64,000 nt of DNA from Bradyrhizobium sp. in8p8 (GTDB lineage: Bacteria > Pseudomonadota > Alphaproteobacteria > Rhizobiales > Xanthobacteraceae). Both the position numbers and the translations under genes were made by a program. This document shows positions 16,925 through 25,009 of the stretch, one piece after another. The DNA is taken from positions 1 through 64,000 of the forward strand of contig NZ_AUGD01000009.1 of the NCBI RefSeq assembly GCF_000426845.1, written 5' to 3'. The notes under the pieces were generated by a model, which made no database searches, was not told the origin of the DNA, and saw only the letters and a list, made by a program, of their open reading frames with translations. Position 1 is the first letter of the stretch; each line of letters starts with the position of its first letter.

Positions 16925-17150
16925 GTCATCTTCTTCCCAAGACACGGCCGAGAGATAGACGATCCTGTGCACGCAGACTTGACCTGGATCAGTTTCGCGT
17001 TTTCATCGGAGCGATCGGCCGTCGCAACGGTCCAAGCTCTGGACAGCGAACGTGGGGGCGACAAGGTGTGCCCACGGCATCCGTAGCGGCGATTCAATCC
17101 GGGAAACGGGCGGGACTTGCGGCCTCACCGGACATCGAGTCCGCGGGCCT

Positions 17151-17224
17151 TGGAGCGGGTGAAGGGAATCGAACCCTCGTATTCAGCTTGGAAGGCTGCT
17201 GCTCTACCATTGAGCTACACCCGC
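17151..17224 (-). tRNA. tRNA-Gly (anticodon UCC)
   Basis: Minus-strand sequence folds as a standard cloverleaf: acceptor GCGGGTG pairs with CACCCGC, D-arm GCTC..GAGC, anticodon loop CTTCCAA giving UCC, T-arm with GTTCGATTC. The 3' CCA is encoded (17151-17153 on the plus strand as TGG). It reads GGA codons. It stands alone between a hypothetical gene and rreB. Confidence 0.97.
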
Positions 17225-17336
17225 GTCGGCGATCCCCTAACACGGCTGGGCGGCTGTCTCAACTGCCCAGGAGGCCGCGTTTCGGCGTCCTCCACCCTGT
17301 TGCGAACCTGCCGCCGGTTCCTCCACACCCCGCCCC

Positions 17337-17365
17337 TTAACAGCGGCGCGGTTGCCACCTATATT
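17337..17365 (+). promoter_or_regulatory. rreB promoter (TTAACA-N17-TATATT)
   Basis: A near-consensus sigma-70-type promoter with 17-base spacing. Transcription would begin about 17372, which with the terminator at 17506-17540 gives an RNA of roughly 165-170 nt, in agreement with the size reported for the Bradyrhizobium rreB message. Confidence 0.75.
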
Positions 17366-17384
17366 GAGGACTTCCGAAACCAAC

Positions 17385-17427
17385 GAAAGGAGGTGATCCA
17401 GTGTCTTATCTCAAGCGCTGTCACCTC
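17385..17427 (+). promoter_or_regulatory. 17-nt extended Shine-Dalgarno with self-complementary partner
   Basis: GAAAGGAGGTGATCCAG (17385-17401) is complementary to the 3' end of 16S rRNA without a mismatch, reaching into the start codon. Inside the gene, TCACCTC at 17421-17427 is complementary to GAGGTGA at 17390-17396, so the RNA can fold into a hairpin that hides the ribosome site with a loop of 24 bases. The extreme SD is known to impede translation in this family; the hairpin is my inference. Confidence 0.7.
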
Positions 17428-17445
17428 GCTGGGATCGCCCGCTGA
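17401..17445 (+). CDS. rreB: rreB small gene, 14-residue peptide
   Basis: GTG TCT TAT CTC AAG ... encodes MSYLKRCHLAGIAR, 14 residues, then TGA. It has its own promoter and Rho-independent terminator and the exceptional SD described above. This matches rreB ('ribosome-regulated expression in Bradyrhizobiaceae'), an mRNA of about 165 nt with a 14-residue product, a GTG start and an extended SD that binds 30S subunits. Its translation is weak and the peptide is unstructured. It is far below the usual gene-calling length. Its presence supports a Bradyrhizobiaceae host. What the peptide or the RNA does is unknown. Confidence 0.88.
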   Translation: MSYLKRCHLAGIAR

Positions 17446-17505
17446 GCTTTGAGTGAGGCTTGGCATCGGGGCGCTCTCAGCCCTGGACCAGCGAGCAAGA
17501 AATCG

Positions 17506-17540
17506 GGCGCGACGGGGCCTCCCCGCCGCGCCTTTTCTTT
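17506..17540 (+). terminator. rreB Rho-independent terminator
   Basis: A GC-rich stem GGCGCG-A-CGGGG / CCCCG-C-CGCGCC with a 3-base loop is followed by TTTTCTTT. It follows the rreB stop codon by about 60 bases and ends a transcript of about 165 nt. Confidence 0.85.
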
Positions 17541-17564
17541 GCTCTCGCCTTGATTGATGCCCAG

Positions 17565-17768
17565 TCAGCCGGCGCGAAGCCGTTCGCGCAGGGCGACGGC
17601 GGCGATCAGCATGCCGATGCACCAGGCTACGACTGCGCGGTGTGGCTCCTCCCCGAGCAGCACCGTGAAGATGCTTGCCAGAAGGCAGGGCGCGATGGCC
17701 TTGCCGGTCCGGCTCATCAGCGCGACCAGGAACGGTATCGCCGCGACCGATATTTGCAGGACGTTCAT
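17565..17768 (-). CDS. Small membrane protein, hypothetical
   Basis: A 67-residue hydrophobic protein, MNVLQISVAAIPFLVALMS then RTGKAIAPCLLASIFTVLL, EEPHRAVVAWCIGMLIAAVA, predicting two or three membrane segments with short charged loops. No signal peptidase site. The ATG has only a weak GAAG ribosome site. It runs away from the rreB terminator and shares strand with the next small gene. The fold resembles general small 'superinfection immunity'-type hydrophobic proteins, but I do not assign it. Confidence 0.55.
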   Translation of the reverse strand: MNVLQISVAAIPFLVALMSRTGKAIAPCLLASIFTVLLGEEPHRAVVAWCIGMLIAAVALRERLRAG

Positions 17769-17797
17769 CTTCGAACGAACCGGTTCGTCGGAATAGC

Positions 17798-17983
17798 TCA
17801 GAAGCCGCAGATGTTGCGCGCGCGCGGGCGCTTGCCGCCCCGGCTCTCCGCGATCCGCTCGCCGCCGTTCTCGGCCGAGCTGCCATAGTAGCGGTGATGG
17901 CCGGCCTGATCGTGCAAATCGGCCGGAGCCGACTGTCCTGCCCGCCGCGCGTCGCAGATGATCTTGATGGTGTGACCCGACAT
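17798..17983 (-). CDS. Small hydrophilic hypothetical protein
   Basis: A 61-residue protein, MSGHTIKIICDARRAGQS, then a His/Gly/Arg-rich segment (HDQAGHHRYYGSSAENGGER) and a basic tail. TGGAGG precedes the ATG. No known domain. It ends 29 bases before the small membrane gene starts and may share its transcript. Confidence 0.5.
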   Translation of the reverse strand: MSGHTIKIICDARRAGQSAPADLHDQAGHHRYYGSSAENGGERIAESRGGKRPRARNICGF

Positions 17984-18184
17984 TGCCGCCTCCAGCAAAG
18001 AACTTGTTGTTGTGGTCCATCAGTCGCGACCACTTTTGGCGGCGTTCACATGGCAAGCCCGCAATCGGGTTTCAGGACGGTTTCGTCGCACCCCCGGCAA
18101 TGCAATATTTTCCGGTTCGGGTTTGTCGGCTTAGCCTCAGGTGCTACGTCCTTGGAGTCTGTCTGGCAAAACAACGAGGTGATG

Positions 18185-18565
18185 ATGCTGTACGCCATCC
18201 TGGCCTATCACGTGGAAGACGAGGTCATGTCGTGGACGCCGGAGCAGGACGCGGCAGTCGTCGCCAAAGTCATCGAGGTTCAGGCACCCCTGAGGGAAAG
18301 CGGACAGTTCGGCCCGGCGGCCCGTCTGGATGAAACCCGGAAGGCCCGCACCTTGCGTGGCCCCGGGCCGGGAATAGTGCTGGACGGCCCGTTTGCCGAG
18401 ACCAAGGAGCAGCTTCTGGGATTCCACCTGATGCAGTGCGATACCGAGGATGAGGCAATCGCAGCGGCGCGGAAGCTGCGCGCGGTCAATCCGACGGCGG
18501 TCTACGAAATCCGCCCGATCAAGCTTTACGTGCCGGCCGATGGGTTCGACGCGACGGAGGGGTGA
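18185..18565 (+). CDS. YCII-related domain protein
   Basis: A 126-residue protein of the YCII/DGPF family, a ferredoxin-like dimeric fold of uncertain catalytic role, often found with ECF sigma factors. MLYAILAYHVEDEVMSWTP and LDGPFAETKEQLLGFHL are characteristic (DGPF motif), with ARKLRAVNPTAVYEIRPI at the end. The two adjacent ATGs at 18182 and 18185 are both possible; the second has GAGG at better spacing. No ECF sigma gene is adjacent. Confidence 0.85.
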   Translation: MLYAILAYHVEDEVMSWTPEQDAAVVAKVIEVQAPLRESGQFGPAARLDETRKARTLRGPGPGIVLDGPFAETKEQLLGFHLMQCDTEDEAIAAARKLRAVNPTAVYEIRPIKLYVPADGFDATEG

Positions 18566-18574
18566 ACTGCCGCC

Positions 18575-19165
18575 CTACGCGTCCGGTCTGATCCGCGCAC
18601 CGTAGAAGCGCTGGATCAGGAGCCCTGCAAAGGCGATGTTCCACAAGAAGGGCGCGACGTGCGGCGCGAACGCCGCAACGATCGTGCCCGGGATGAACAC
18701 CAGCAGCGGAAACAGCGAGGCAAGCATCTCGTGCCGCCAGCTGCCCAGGATCGTCCACCACAGCCACGCATTGAGGCCGGCGATCGCGGTCAAGTGCAGG
18801 CCATAGAGCACGGCGACCGCGCTGCTCATGCCGAAATTGGTATACAGGCCGTTGGTCACCGGCAGCAGCACGATCGAGAGCAGGAAGAACAGATTGAGGA
18901 TCACCGCGCCGCGGCTGCCGACGGGCTGGCGAGCCAGCCTCCGGTGATGGCTGATCCAGAACACGCCGGCGATAATGAAGCTGAGCGCGAAGCCGGCGAG
19001 CTTGCCGGAATAGACATGGGCGAGATCGCTCCAGTCAGGCGCGCTGGTAAACACCGCCGCCTTGGGCAGATCGTAGGCCAGCAACGTCATGGCGACGCCG
19101 AAAATGGTGTTGCTGAGCGATTCCAGCCGCCGCATCTCGAACTGGTCGGGCTTGAGCTCGGTCAT
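18575..19165 (-). CDS. TMEM175/DUF1211-like membrane protein
   Basis: A 196-residue protein with about six membrane segments. It looks like a TMEM175-type (DUF1211) protein, some of which are potassium channels. The N-terminal helix reads RLESLSNTIFGVAMTLLAYDL; canonical members have R-x-x-x-FSD-x-V-x-A-I. Here FSD is replaced by LSN, while the later hydrophobic segments and the HHRRLAR loop are retained. It is convergent with the YCII gene and ends 10 bases from it. The channel function is uncertain because of the missing FSD motif. Confidence 0.75.
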   Translation of the reverse strand: MTELKPDQFEMRRLESLSNTIFGVAMTLLAYDLPKAAVFTSAPDWSDLAHVYSGKLAGFALSFIIAGVFWISHHRRLARQPVGSRGAVILNLFFLLSIVLLPVTNGLYTNFGMSSAVAVLYGLHLTAIAGLNAWLWWTILGSWRHEMLASLFPLLVFIPGTIVAAFAPHVAPFLWNIAFAGLLIQRFYGARIRPDA

Positions 19166-19293
19166 GTCGGGTGCGCACTCTTCGGGCTGGAACTTTGGGC
19201 CGCCCTTCCCCTAAATCCTAACCTCGGGTTCGTCCAGCTGCATTGCGATTCGTGACGGGATGGCCGACTCTCGGCCTTTCACCGGGGCGATTC

Positions 19294-21351
19294 GTGGCGA
19301 CATATCTGGACACGCTCAATGCGGAGCAGCGCCGCGCCGTCGAGCATGGCGTGACCGAGGGCTCGACCGTGGGCGCCCCCCTGCTTGTCATCGCCGGCGC
19401 GGGCTCCGGCAAGACCAACACGCTGGCCCACCGCGTGGCGCATCTGATCGTCGCCGGCAGCGATCCCCGACGCATTCTGCTGATGACGTTCTCCCGCCGC
19501 GCGGCAGCCGAGATGGCTGGCCGGGTCGAGCGCATCGCCCGCAAGGTGCTGGGCGAGAACAACGCCGCGATCATGCGCGACGCGCTCACCTGGGCCGGCA
19601 CCTTCCACGGCATCGGCGCGCGGCTCCTGCGCGAATATGCCGAGCGGATCGGCGTCGATCCCGCCTTCACCATCCACGACCGCGAGGACTCTGCCGACCT
19701 GATGAACCTGGTGCGGCACGAGCGCGGCTTGTCGAAGACCGAGTCCCGCTTCCCGGCGAAGGGCACTTGCCTCTCGATCTATTCCCGCTGCGTCAACGCC
19801 GAGATGGAGATCGAGAAGGTGCTGGGGCAGCACTATCCCTGGTGCGCGGGCTGGGCCGCCGAGCTGAAAGGCTTGTTCGCCGCCTATGTCGAGGCCAAGC
19901 AGGCCCAGCACGTGCTCGATTACGACGATCTCCTGCTCTACTGGTCGCAGATGATGAGCGATGCGCTCATCGCCGGGGAGATCGGCGGCCGCTTCGACCA
20001 CGTGCTTGTCGACGAATACCAGGACACCAACCGCCTGCAATCCTCGATCCTGCTGGCGCTCAAGCCCGACGGCCGCGGCCTCACCGTCGTCGGCGACGAT
20101 GCCCAGTCGATCTATTCGTTCCGTGCCGCCACGGTTCGCAACATCCTGGACTTCCCGCAGAGCTTTTCGCCGCGCGCCGAGATGATCACGCTGGACCGCA
20201 ATTACCGCTCGACGCAAGCGGTGCTGTCGGCAGCCAACGGCGTCATTGGCCTCGCCCGCGAGCGTTTCACGAAGAACCTCTGGACCGATCGCACCTCCGG
20301 GCAGAAGCCGCAGCTCGTCACCGTGCACGACGAGGCCGACCAGGCGCGCTACATCGTCGAAGCGGTGCTGGCCAACCGCGAGCAAGGCGCGCTGCTCAAG
20401 CACCAGGCGGTGCTGTTCCGCACGTCCTCGCATTCGGGACCGCTCGAAATTGAACTCACGCGCCGCAACGTCCCCTTCGTCAAGTTCGGCGGGCTGAAAT
20501 TCCTCGATGCCGCGCATGTCAAGGACGTGCTGGCGCTGCTGCGCTTTGCCGAAAATCCGCGCGACCGCGTCGCCGGCTTTCGCGTCCTGCATCTGCTGCC
20601 GGGCATCGGCCCGGCAACCGCCCAGCGCGTGCTCGAGCAGATGGCCGAGAGCACCGACCCGCTTGCCGCGCTCGGCCGCCTCCCGGTGCCGGCGCGCACC
20701 GGTGCGGACTGGATCGACTTCGTCCGCATCATCGAAAATCTGCGCTATTCGGAATGGCCTGTCGATCTCGAACGCGTGCGGCTCTGGTACGAGCCGCACC
20801 TCGATCGCATCCACGAGGATGCCGAGACGCGCCGCGCCGACCTGATGCAGCTCGAGCAGATCGCGAGCGGCTATGCCTCGCGCGAGAAATTTCTGACCGA
20901 GCTCACGCTCGATCCGCCCGATGCGACCAGCGACAAATCCGGCCCCCCATTGCGCGACGAGGATTATCTGATCCTCTCGACCATCCATTCGGCCAAGGGC
21001 CAGGAGTGGAAGTCGGTGTTCGTGCTCAACGTCGTCGACGGCTGCATGCCCTCCGATCTCGGCGCCGGCACCAGCGCCGAGCTGGAGGAGGAGCGCCGCC
21101 TGCTCTATGTCGCGATGACGCGCGCCAAGGACGATCTCCACCTGGTGGTACCGCAGCGCTTCTTCGTCCATGGCCAGGCTGCCAAAGGCGACCGCCACGT
21201 CTACGCCTCGCGCACCCGCTTCATCCCCGAGCAACTGGTCTACCTGTTCGAGCGCACGGCATGGCCGAGGGCCGCGGCCGGCGCGGCGCGCACCGCGGCC
21301 CAGGGACCGAAGGTCGACATCGGGGCGAAGATGCGCGGGATGTGGCGGTAG
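19294..21351 (+). CDS. UvrD/Rep/PcrA-type ATP-dependent DNA helicase
   Basis: A 685-residue superfamily 1A helicase that unwinds DNA 3'-5' for repair or replication restart. Seen in order: Q-motif LNAEQRRAVEH, Walker A AGAGSGKTNTL, TFSRRAAAEM (Ia), VDEYQDTNRLQ (II), VGDDAQSIYSFRAA (III), LDRNYRST (IV), STIHSAKGQEWKSVFVLN (V), EEERRLLYVAMTRAKDDLHL (VI). The C-terminus ends with a short tail lacking a RecB-like nuclease domain. The GTG at 19294 is chosen because MATYLDTLNAEQ is the natural start; an in-frame TTG lies 51 bases upstream. Family assignment is firm. Confidence 0.95.
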   Translation: MATYLDTLNAEQRRAVEHGVTEGSTVGAPLLVIAGAGSGKTNTLAHRVAHLIVAGSDPRRILLMTFSRRAAAEMAGRVERIARKVLGENNAAIMRDALTWAGTFHGIGARLLREYAERIGVDPAFTIHDREDSADLMNLVRHERGLSKTESRFPAKGTCLSIYSRCVNAEMEIEKVLGQHYPWCAGWAAELKGLFAAYVEAKQAQHVLDYDDLLLYWSQMMSDALIAGEIGGRFDHVLVDEYQDTNRLQSSILLALKPDGRGLTVVGDDAQSIYSFRAATVRNILDFPQSFSPRAEMITLDRNYRSTQAVLSAANGVIGLARERFTKNLWTDRTSGQKPQLVTVHDEADQARYIVEAVLANREQGALLKHQAVLFRTSSHSGPLEIELTRRNVPFVKFGGLKFLDAAHVKDVLALLRFAENPRDRVAGFRVLHLLPGIGPATAQRVLEQMAESTDPLAALGRLPVPARTGADWIDFVRIIENLRYSEWPVDLERVRLWYEPHLDRIHEDAETRRADLMQLEQIASGYASREKFLTELTLDPPDATSDKSGPPLRDEDYLILSTIHSAKGQEWKSVFVLNVVDGCMPSDLGAGTSAELEEERRLLYVAMTRAKDDLHLVVPQRFFVHGQAAKGDRHVYASRTRFIPEQLVYLFERTAWPRAAAGAARTAAQGPKVDIGAKMRGMWR

Positions 21352-21407
21352 ACACAAGAGGCTGATATCGGCACCTGTCGGGATAACTCGAACAACAGAG
21401 GTCCGAT

Positions 21408-22388
21408 ATGAAAGCCGTCGTCGTCGAGCAATATGCCCCCATCGATCAAATCGAGCTGAAGGAAGTCCCTCGCCCCGTTGTCGAGCCTGGCCAGCTACGG
21501 ATCCGGGTGGAAGCTGCCGGAATCGGATTCGTCGACGGCTTGAAGATCGAAGGACGCTATCAGACCAAGGACCCCCTCCCCTTCATTCCCGGGACGGAGT
21601 TCGCGGGAGTGGTCGCGGACGCGCCCGGCGCGCCGGGCGGCTATCAACCAGGCATGCGCGTGATGGGTATGACGCGATCTGGCGCGCTGGCCGAAGAGAT
21701 CGTCGTCAAGCCCGAAGCACTCCATCCGCTGCCGGAGGGCGTCGCGGCCGAAGTCGCCGCATCGTTTCGCGCCAACTACCTGACGGCACTTTATGCACTA
21801 AGCGCGCGCGCATCGCTCTGCGCCGGCGAGCAGCTTCTCGTGCTTGGCGCGGCGGGCGGCACCGGGATCGCGGCCATCCAGATCGGCAAGCTGCTCGGCG
21901 CGCGCGTCATCGCGGCCGCGTCGACACCGGAGAAGCGCGAGTTTGCGCAAGCGCACGGCGCCGACGCCGTCATCGACTACACGCAGGCCGGCTGGCGCGA
22001 CACGCTCAAAGAACTGACCGCCGGACGCGGGGCCGACGTGATCTTCGATCCCGTCGGAGGCGAGATCTCGGTGCAGGCTTTCCGGTCCATCGCCTGGCGC
22101 GGACGCCATCTGGTGGTCGGCTTTGCCGCAGGCACCATCCCCGCGCTGCCCTTCAATCTGCCGCTGCTGAAGGGCGGCGCTCTACTCGGCGTCGATCTCG
22201 CGCAGATCCCCCTGCGCGAGCCCGACGTGCAGAAGCGTCTGATGTCGCAGTTGACGGGTTGGCTCGCCGACGGCCAGCTGAAACCCGTCGTCGGCCGCAT
22301 CTTTGCGCTGGACGACTTCCGCGATGCATTCAAGTCGATGCAGACGCGCGCTGCGCTCGGCAAGATGGTCGTGCGGATCGCGCGATAG
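21408..22388 (+). CDS. NADPH:quinone oxidoreductase family protein (zinc-free MDR)
   Basis: A 326-residue medium-chain reductase. The GroES-like N-domain (MKAVVVEQYAPIDQIELKEV, PGTEFAGVV) lacks zinc-ligand cysteines, and the Rossmann motif LGAAGGTGIAAIQIGKLLGA with the IDYTQAGW region binds NADPH. C-terminal ALGKMVVRI is typical. AGAGG precedes the ATG. It is followed by an LLM-family monooxygenase after 97 bases, possibly co-transcribed. The exact electron acceptor (quinone, enone) cannot be stated. Confidence 0.9.
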   Translation: MKAVVVEQYAPIDQIELKEVPRPVVEPGQLRIRVEAAGIGFVDGLKIEGRYQTKDPLPFIPGTEFAGVVADAPGAPGGYQPGMRVMGMTRSGALAEEIVVKPEALHPLPEGVAAEVAASFRANYLTALYALSARASLCAGEQLLVLGAAGGTGIAAIQIGKLLGARVIAAASTPEKREFAQAHGADAVIDYTQAGWRDTLKELTAGRGADVIFDPVGGEISVQAFRSIAWRGRHLVVGFAAGTIPALPFNLPLLKGGALLGVDLAQIPLREPDVQKRLMSQLTGWLADGQLKPVVGRIFALDDFRDAFKSMQTRAALGKMVVRIAR

Positions 22389-22484
22389 ACTTCGCAAACG
22401 GAAACCGAGCATTTCCGAATGCCGACTTGTGGCGCGGCTGCGGTCCATTAAGTCTGGCCGATCCTCCCACAGAGACCCTGATCG

Positions 22485-23519
22485 ATGACTGCACCGCTTC
22501 AATTCGGATTGGACTCCTTTGGCGACGTCACCAAGGACGCCTCCGGCACGCTGCTTCCGCACGCTCAGGTGATCCGCAACGTCGTCGAAGAGGCAGTGCT
22601 GGCCGACGAGCTCGGCCTCGACTTCATCGGCCTCGGCGAGCACCACCGCGCCGATTTCGCGATCTCCTCGCCCGAGACCGTGCTCGCGGCGATCGCATCG
22701 CGCACCAGGCGCATTCATCTCGGTTCGGCCGTGACGGTGCTGAGCTCGGACGATCCGATCCGCGTATTCCAGCGCTTTGCCACGCTGGACGCGGTCTCCA
22801 ACGGCCGTGCCGAGGTGATCCTCGGCCGCGGCTCGTTCACCGAATCCTTTCCGCTATTCGGCTTCGACCTGCGCAAATATGAGGAGCTGTTCGAGGAGAA
22901 GCTGGATCTGTTCGCCGCGCTCCTGTCGCAGCAGCCGGTGACCTGGGAAGGCAAGCTGCGCCCCCCGCTGCGGGATCAGCTGGTCTATCCGCCGGTCGAG
23001 ACCGGCACGCTCCAGACCTGGATCGGCGTCGGCGGCAGTCCGCAATCGGTGGTGCGCGCCGCGCACTACGATCTGCCTTTGATGCTCGCGATCATCGGCG
23101 GCGATCCCGCGCGCTTTGCGCCCTACGTCGAGCTCTATCACCGCGCGTTCAAGGAGTTCGGCCGTCCGGCCCAGCCGATCGGCGTGCATTCGCCCGGCTA
23201 TGTCGCCGAAACGGATGCGCAGGCGCGCGAGGAGCTTTGGCCCGATTACAAGGCGATGCGCGACCGCATCGGCAAGGAACGCGGCTGGCCGCCGATGGGC
23301 CGCGACGAGTTCGTCAGCGAGATCGAGCACGGCTCGCTCTATGCCGGCTCACCGGAGACGGTTGCGCGGAAGATCGCGAAGACCGCCAAGGTGCTCGGGA
23401 TTTCGCGGTTTCAACTGAAGTACTCTGCGGGGCCGCTGCCGCACGAGAAGCTGATGCGGAGCATCGAGCTCTATGGCCGCAAGGTGGTGCCGATGGTCAG
23501 GGAGATGCTTGCCGGTTGA
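22485..23519 (+). CDS. LLM class (bacterial luciferase-like) flavin-dependent oxidoreductase
   Basis: A 344-residue TIM-barrel monooxygenase that uses reduced FMN or F420. Seen motifs: LGEHHRADFAISSPE, LGSAVTVLSSDDPIRVFQRF, NGRAEVILGRGSFTESFPLFG, and a C-terminal GSLYAGSPETVARKI. FQLKYSAGPLPHEKLMRSIE closes the barrel. It follows the quinone oxidoreductase gene and could be supplied by that or another reductase. The substrate is not predictable. Confidence 0.9.
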   Translation: MTAPLQFGLDSFGDVTKDASGTLLPHAQVIRNVVEEAVLADELGLDFIGLGEHHRADFAISSPETVLAAIASRTRRIHLGSAVTVLSSDDPIRVFQRFATLDAVSNGRAEVILGRGSFTESFPLFGFDLRKYEELFEEKLDLFAALLSQQPVTWEGKLRPPLRDQLVYPPVETGTLQTWIGVGGSPQSVVRAAHYDLPLMLAIIGGDPARFAPYVELYHRAFKEFGRPAQPIGVHSPGYVAETDAQAREELWPDYKAMRDRIGKERGWPPMGRDEFVSEIEHGSLYAGSPETVARKIAKTAKVLGISRFQLKYSAGPLPHEKLMRSIELYGRKVVPMVREMLAG

Positions 23520-23591
23520 TCCACGTCAAGTCGCACGGTCGGGGTGCCGCACTAGAAGAAGAATCCCCGTGCATCAGGACAGGCTCAGCGA

Positions 23592-24725
23592 ATGGCACCT
23601 CCTTCCAAGACGTCCCCGCAGGCGCGCCGCCGCAAGACTCCCGGCAAAACCAAACGGCAGGTTCGATCGGCAGGCGCGCAGACGCCGGTCCTCGAGCTGA
23701 CGCCGGTCGAGCGCTCTCTGGCCGCGCAGTCTTCCTCGGCCGCTCTGCAAACCGAGATGGCGGCACTCGACAGCGTCCTGAAGGGGCCGCCCGCACTTTC
23801 GCCGGATAGTGAGCCGGTGCAGGCCATTTTGACAGGCGCGGCGCCCGACGATGCCGAGCGCTTGCAGGCGCTGCTGGTCGGCAAGGAAGCCAAGCGCGCC
23901 AGGCGCACCACCAGCGACGAACTGGCGGACGATTGGCGGCTGGGCGGCTACCCCTACAAGTCGCGGATGTATCGCCGCGACTACGAGGAGCAGAAATTCG
24001 TCCTGCAGACCGAGCTCTTGAAATTGCAGAACTGGATGAAGGAGAGCCGGCAGCGCCTCGTCCTGTTGTTCGAGGGCCGCGACGCGGCGGGCAAGGGTGG
24101 CGCGATCAAACGGTTCATGGAGCACCTCAATCCGCGCGGCGCGCGTGTCGTGGCGCTGGAGAAGCCGAGCGATGTCGAGCGCGGCCAATGGTACTTCCAG
24201 CGTTACGTGCAGCATCTGCCGACCGCCGGCGAGATCGTGCTGTTCGACCGCAGCTGGTACAACCGCGCCGGCGTCGAACACGTGATGAGCTTCTGCTCGC
24301 CGGCCGAGTACGGCGAATTCCTGCGCCAGGTCCCCGAGTTCGAACGCAATCTCGTGCGCAGCGGCCTGCACCTCATCAAGTTCTGGTTTTCGGTCAGTCG
24401 CGAGGAGCAGCGCCGGCGCTTCAAGGAGCGCGAAGGCCATCCGCTGAAGCAGTGGAAGCTGTCACCGATCGACCTCGCCTCGCTCGACAAGTGGGACGAC
24501 TACACCCGCGCCAAGGAATCGATGTTCTTCCACACCGATACCGCGGACTGCCCCTGGATCGTGATCAAGTCCGACGACAAGAAGCGCGCCCGTCTCAACG
24601 CCATGCGTTACGTGCTGCATGCGATGCCCTACGCGGGCAAGGACGGCAAGCGCATCGGCATGATCGACGATCTCCTCGTCGGGCGTGCGAACGTGATCCA
24701 CGAACGGGAAGAGCACGCGGGATAG
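23592..24725 (+). CDS. ppk2: Polyphosphate kinase 2 family protein
   Basis: A 377-residue class I PPK2, which transfers phosphate between polyphosphate and nucleoside diphosphates. A basic, Pro-rich N-terminal extension of about 110 residues precedes the P-loop kinase domain. Walker A is FEGRDAAGKGGAI (residues 161-171), Walker B is DRSWYNRAG (219-227), with lid element REEQRRRFKERE. The core is full length. The long extension is unusual compared with many PPK2 enzymes but common in rhizobia. It follows the LLM gene and precedes tRNA-Tyr. Confidence 0.92.
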   Translation: MAPPSKTSPQARRRKTPGKTKRQVRSAGAQTPVLELTPVERSLAAQSSSAALQTEMAALDSVLKGPPALSPDSEPVQAILTGAAPDDAERLQALLVGKEAKRARRTTSDELADDWRLGGYPYKSRMYRRDYEEQKFVLQTELLKLQNWMKESRQRLVLLFEGRDAAGKGGAIKRFMEHLNPRGARVVALEKPSDVERGQWYFQRYVQHLPTAGEIVLFDRSWYNRAGVEHVMSFCSPAEYGEFLRQVPEFERNLVRSGLHLIKFWFSVSREEQRRRFKEREGHPLKQWKLSPIDLASLDKWDDYTRAKESMFFHTDTADCPWIVIKSDDKKRARLNAMRYVLHAMPYAGKDGKRIGMIDDLLVGRANVIHEREEHAG

Positions 24726-24862
24726 AAGGGATGACGGACTGGCAACGGCTGAGCCCGTCCGCCCATTCCCTGCGGACGGCGCGACAGCCTTCGTTCAGTT
24801 CGCGTGTTGACGATCTCGGTTGGCTTGCCTCAGTCCGTCTTGCCGTTCGGGCTTCGCCGGAT

Positions 24863-24927
24863 ACCACGCTTCGCCCTTCTGGCATCACTTAACTGCGCCA
24901 CGCGTAGCCCGAAGGGCGAAGCGTGGT
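24863..24927. repeat. 17-bp inverted repeat abutting the 3' end of tRNA-Tyr
   Basis: ACCACGCTTCGCCCTTC (24863-24879) and its exact complement GAAGGGCGAAGCGTGGT (24911-24927) are separated by 31 bases. The right arm includes the encoded CCA and discriminator base of tRNA-Tyr. The spacer has no open frame. It looks like an interspersed palindrome that inserted flush with the tRNA 3' end, and it may now act as part of the tRNA transcript terminator. Confidence 0.6.
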
Positions 24928-25009
24928 GGGGGAGGCAGGACTCGAACCTGCGAAGCCATGAGGCGGCTGATTTACAGTCAGCTCCCTTTGCCACTCGGGA
25001 CACTCCCCC
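24924..25009 (-). tRNA. tRNA-Tyr (anticodon GUA)
   Basis: A class II tRNA of 86 nt with a long variable arm. Acceptor GGGGGAG pairs with CTCCCCC-type 3' sequence, anticodon arm CTGACTGTAAATCAG gives GUA, variable arm CCGCCTCATGGC, T-arm GGTTCGAGTCC. CCA is encoded. It reads both tyrosine codons. It lies between ppk2 and the RlmB-type gene. Confidence 0.97.

Noticed and set aside
17385..17401. Possible 16S rRNA fragment or rRNA operon edge
   Set aside because: Only 17 bases complement the 16S 3' end and they lie at the position of a ribosome-binding site in front of a 14-codon gene; no other rRNA sequence is present.
19279..21357. Minus-strand open frame of about 690 codons opposite the helicase gene
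   Set aside because: Antisense shadow of the UvrD-type gene, which has all superfamily 1 motifs.
24863..25009. tRNA-Tyr as attachment site of an integrated island
   Set aside because: No integrase gene and no direct repeat of the tRNA 3' end were found; both flanks contain housekeeping genes.
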